Below, one piece after another: positions 22,000 through 23,674 of a DNA stretch of 23,674 nucleotides. Each line of letters opens with the position of its first letter. The stretch's first letter is position 1. The notes beneath the pieces were generated by a model. That model was not told where the DNA came from and ran no database searches. It saw only the letters and a list, made by a program, of their open reading frames with translations. The stretch comes from a virus: positions 1 to 23,674 of the IMG/VR virus record IMGVR_UViG_3300035703_000410. The stretch is one strand, 5' to 3'. The translations under genes and the position numbers were made by a program.

Positions 22000-23249
22000 A
22001 CCACCCACCTCGTATTATTTTTCAATGGCTTACCCCAATCGTCATTCGACATCATGTCCAACGATTGAGCCAAATATCGCCAAGCATCCGCTGCGTGACT
22101 GTGCTCATCGTGCAATGGTGCTCCAGGTTCGTTCGTCACCTGATTGACTGCTCGCCTGTATCGCTTGAGATGATTCACAAGCTCCATGCACTTATCAGCG
22201 TCAAAATAGGCTCTAGGGAACACTTGCCGAGCCAGCCTGATACCTTCCTCCAGGTTTCCTCTTGCGAGCACCTGAACCGTTCTACCAAGGCTCTGAAGCA
22301 TTTCCTCTGTGCTCTTGCCTGACTTGAAGTCTCTGTGCGCTCCATCGTGCGGAATGAAGTCTGTGCCCCAGTTCCACTTTCGTTCTTGAAGTTGCATGAC
22401 GTATGAATCAATCGTCCTGTGACTGTCCTCGATGTAATCCACAACCCTGATCTCTGAGGCAACCTTCTGCACACAGATGATCGACATGCTGTCGTTCCAT
22501 CCCAAGTCCCAGACGGTATGCACCTTCAGCAGAGGATCAACAGGGACGTTCCTGATGCGACCGTCTCTCTGAATGGTCTCCATCTCACTGGCGTAGATCG
22601 CACCCTCGACAGCAGGCCTGCACCGACCTTCCCAGGTTGTCAGATACCCTGTCGGGTCCCGATCCAACCAATCCCTGCGCTCTTTGTCTAGTTCAGTAGG
22701 GAACCAAGGATTGTCTGACCAGTTGACCTGACAGACCCAACTCTCAGCAGGTGGACTGGTCACGAATCTGGTGTAGGTCTCATCCGTATCCAATTCAGGG
22801 TTGAAGCTGACCCAGATCTCTGACCCAGGCTTGCGGATGGTCGGAATGAGAATATCCCAAGACCTTTTTGTCACTACTTGAGCCTCTTCCACCCAGCAGA
22901 TGTCCGTGCCTTCGTAGCTCTTGAGATTGGCGACACCCTGTTGGCGTATCCCAGCGAAGGTGAACTCTGTTCCATTCCTACCGAGAATCTTGGTCTCTTG
23001 AACCTCGTAGAACTCATGCAGGTTCAATAGTTCGATCTGATCCTTCAGCAGCCTATGGACAGACTCTTGGATGCTCTTCTGAGTCTCCCTGGCACACAGA
23101 ACCCTGACCGGCTTGGATGCACCTATCGCTACCAATGCACGAGCAGCAGACCATGATTTGCCTGAACCCCGTCCACCATGAAGGATCTTGTATCGCTTCG
23201 GTTGGAAGAGTGGGAGGAGCTTACTCGGAATCTCGACCTTCTGCCTCAA
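21996..23249 (-). CDS. terL: Terminase large subunit (PBSX/Terminase_3 type)
   Basis: This 417-aa packaging motor ATPase and nuclease has all expected motifs. Walker A is GGRGSGKS (25-32), Walker B ICWVEE (117-122), and the coupling motif VSFNP (147-151). The RNase-H-like nuclease domain shows VWDLGWND with Asp248, FIPHDGAHRD with Asp302, and HDEHSHAADAWRY with His384 and Asp388. The sequence resembles PBSX-type enzymes. The start is inside the small terminase gene, overlapping it by 29 bases. The length and intact motifs suggest an active enzyme. Confidence 0.95.
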   Translation of the reverse strand: MRQKVEIPSKLLPLFQPKRYKILHGGRGSGKSWSAARALVAIGASKPVRVLCARETQKSIQESVHRLLKDQIELLNLHEFYEVQETKILGRNGTEFTFAGIRQQGVANLKSYEGTDICWVEEAQVVTKRSWDILIPTIRKPGSEIWVSFNPELDTDETYTRFVTSPPAESWVCQVNWSDNPWFPTELDKERRDWLDRDPTGYLTTWEGRCRPAVEGAIYASEMETIQRDGRIRNVPVDPLLKVHTVWDLGWNDSMSIICVQKVASEIRVVDYIEDSHRTIDSYVMQLQERKWNWGTDFIPHDGAHRDFKSGKSTEEMLQSLGRTVQVLARGNLEEGIRLARQVFPRAYFDADKCMELVNHLKRYRRAVNQVTNEPGAPLHDEHSHAADAWRYLAQSLDMMSNDDWGKPLKNNTRWVV

Positions 23250-23583
23250 CTCCGACCACCTCTAAGATTGCTGCCGTTTTGATTGGCTCACCGTCAATGC
23301 CTGAATGCTCGACAACGTGCTTCTCTTTCCACCCAGCCCTTGTCTTGAGCCAGAAGATCATCGCTGTAGTGTTGCCTGCTTTGGCCTGCTGGAACAACGT
23401 CTGAGCGACCGCGGCATTAGCCTCCATTCGTCCTTCTGTCAGTTCCTTTTTGTAATGCTTGGTAAGTGTGTCGTGGTCAATCTCTAGCTTGTCGGCAATA
23501 TCAACATAACGCACCCCGACAGCAGATAGCGTCTTGACTAGCCGACGATCCTCGTCTGACGGTTTATGCCGCTTGCCTTGCAT
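23221..23583 (-). CDS. terS: Terminase small subunit
   Basis: This 120-aa protein should recognise the packaging start site. The N-terminal part holds a helix-turn-helix (LVKTLSAVGVRYVDIADKLE, then IDHDTLTKHYKKEL, about residues 15-48). A helical middle follows (ANAAVAQTLFQQAKAGNTTA, then MIFWLKTRAGWKE), which is a recurrent signature of phage small terminases. The C-terminal ~30 residues are acidic and would contact TerL. It overlaps the TerL start by 29 bases and the end of the upstream methyltransferase-like gene by 20 bases. Confidence 0.88.
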   Translation of the reverse strand: MQGKRHKPSDEDRRLVKTLSAVGVRYVDIADKLEIDHDTLTKHYKKELTEGRMEANAAVAQTLFQQAKAGNTTAMIFWLKTRAGWKEKHVVEHSGIDGEPIKTAAILEVVGVEAEGRDSE

Positions 23584-23674
23584 TTTTTATATCCGAAAGT
23601 GTATTAAAAGTGTCACCCGTTGCCTCTAGCGTAGCTTGCTTGCCAGTGAAGTCTTGCCAGCGTTTTACGATTAC
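23564..23674 (-). CDS. C-terminus of a probable DNA methyltransferase (partial)
   Basis: A reading frame enters from the right edge and stops with TAA at 23566-23564, giving 36 residues. It begins VIVKRWQDFTGKQATLE and ends SDIKNARQAA. The pattern 'vivkRWqdfTGkqA' is a hallmark of the C-terminal end of phage site-specific DNA methyltransferases, often encoded directly before the terminase genes. It overlaps TerS by 20 bases, consistent with membership in the same operon. The catalytic domain is outside the window, so the class (N6-adenine or cytosine) cannot be told. Confidence 0.65.
   Translation of the reverse strand, partial: VIVKRWQDFTGKQATLEATGDTFNTLSDIKNARQAA

Noticed and set aside
1-23674. 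CRISPR arrays, tRNA genes, insertion sequences, attachment sites
   Set aside because: No regularly spaced direct repeats, no cloverleaf sequence, no transposase or integrase, and no terminal inverted repeats were seen on reading.

Overview
This window is part of a tailed double-stranded DNA bacteriophage (or prophage) with a short-tailed, T7/P22-like virion plan. The evidence is the gene content and order: small and large terminase, portal, scaffold, an SU10-type major capsid protein, adaptor, tail hub, internal-virion-like proteins, tail fibres, holin and GH108 endolysin, with no tape-measure, sheath or tail-tube gene. GH108 muramidase plus a 3-TM holin suggests a Gram-negative host. Base composition is near 50% GC by eye. 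The host cannot be named from this sequence; an aquatic proteobacterium is only a guess. No integrase, RNA polymerase, DNA polymerase or tRNA is visible.

Layout: (1) 1-86, a leftward, truncated, probable HTH regulator. (2) 87-249, a divergent control region with a candidate rightward promoter. (3) 250-2329, a rightward block: three small genes, then ERF single-strand annealing protein, YqaJ exonuclease, a small protein with an SSB-like acidic tail, and a DUF3310 protein. (4) 2268-23583, one leftward late block of about 21 kb. Read 5' to 3' on the minus strand it is: the end of a probable DNA methyltransferase, TerS, TerL, a 52-aa coiled-coil protein, portal, a 77-aa protein, scaffold, major capsid, a strong GAAA-loop hairpin, a 102-aa protein, a glycosyltransferase-like protein, adaptor, S74-chaperone fibre, a 53-aa protein, spike-base-like protein, three-domain lectin-like adhesin, a 97-aa protein, tail hub, C1q-like protein, GNAT/T7-gp13-like protein, four ejection/internal-virion-like proteins, tail fibre, XhlA-like membrane protein, holin and endolysin. 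The two blocks converge and their last genes overlap by 62 bp on opposite strands.

How it works together: ERF, YqaJ and the SSB-tailed protein form a plausible recombination set. TerS and TerL package DNA into a head built on scaffold and capsid. The adaptor and tail hub close the portal, and the GNAT-like protein plus the four Gln/Ala/Gly-rich proteins occupy the positions of T7 gp13-gp16. Two fibres, the spike-base protein, the adhesin and the C1q-like protein likely provide host recognition. Most late genes are joined by stop/start overlaps (ATGA, TAATG, TGATG), which implies a long polycistronic message with translational coupling. The largest spacing inside the block, just after the capsid gene, holds the hairpin. 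Several genes shorter than 60 codons (at 250, 420, 14379 and 21841, plus the two edge fragments) were found by reading the gaps directly.
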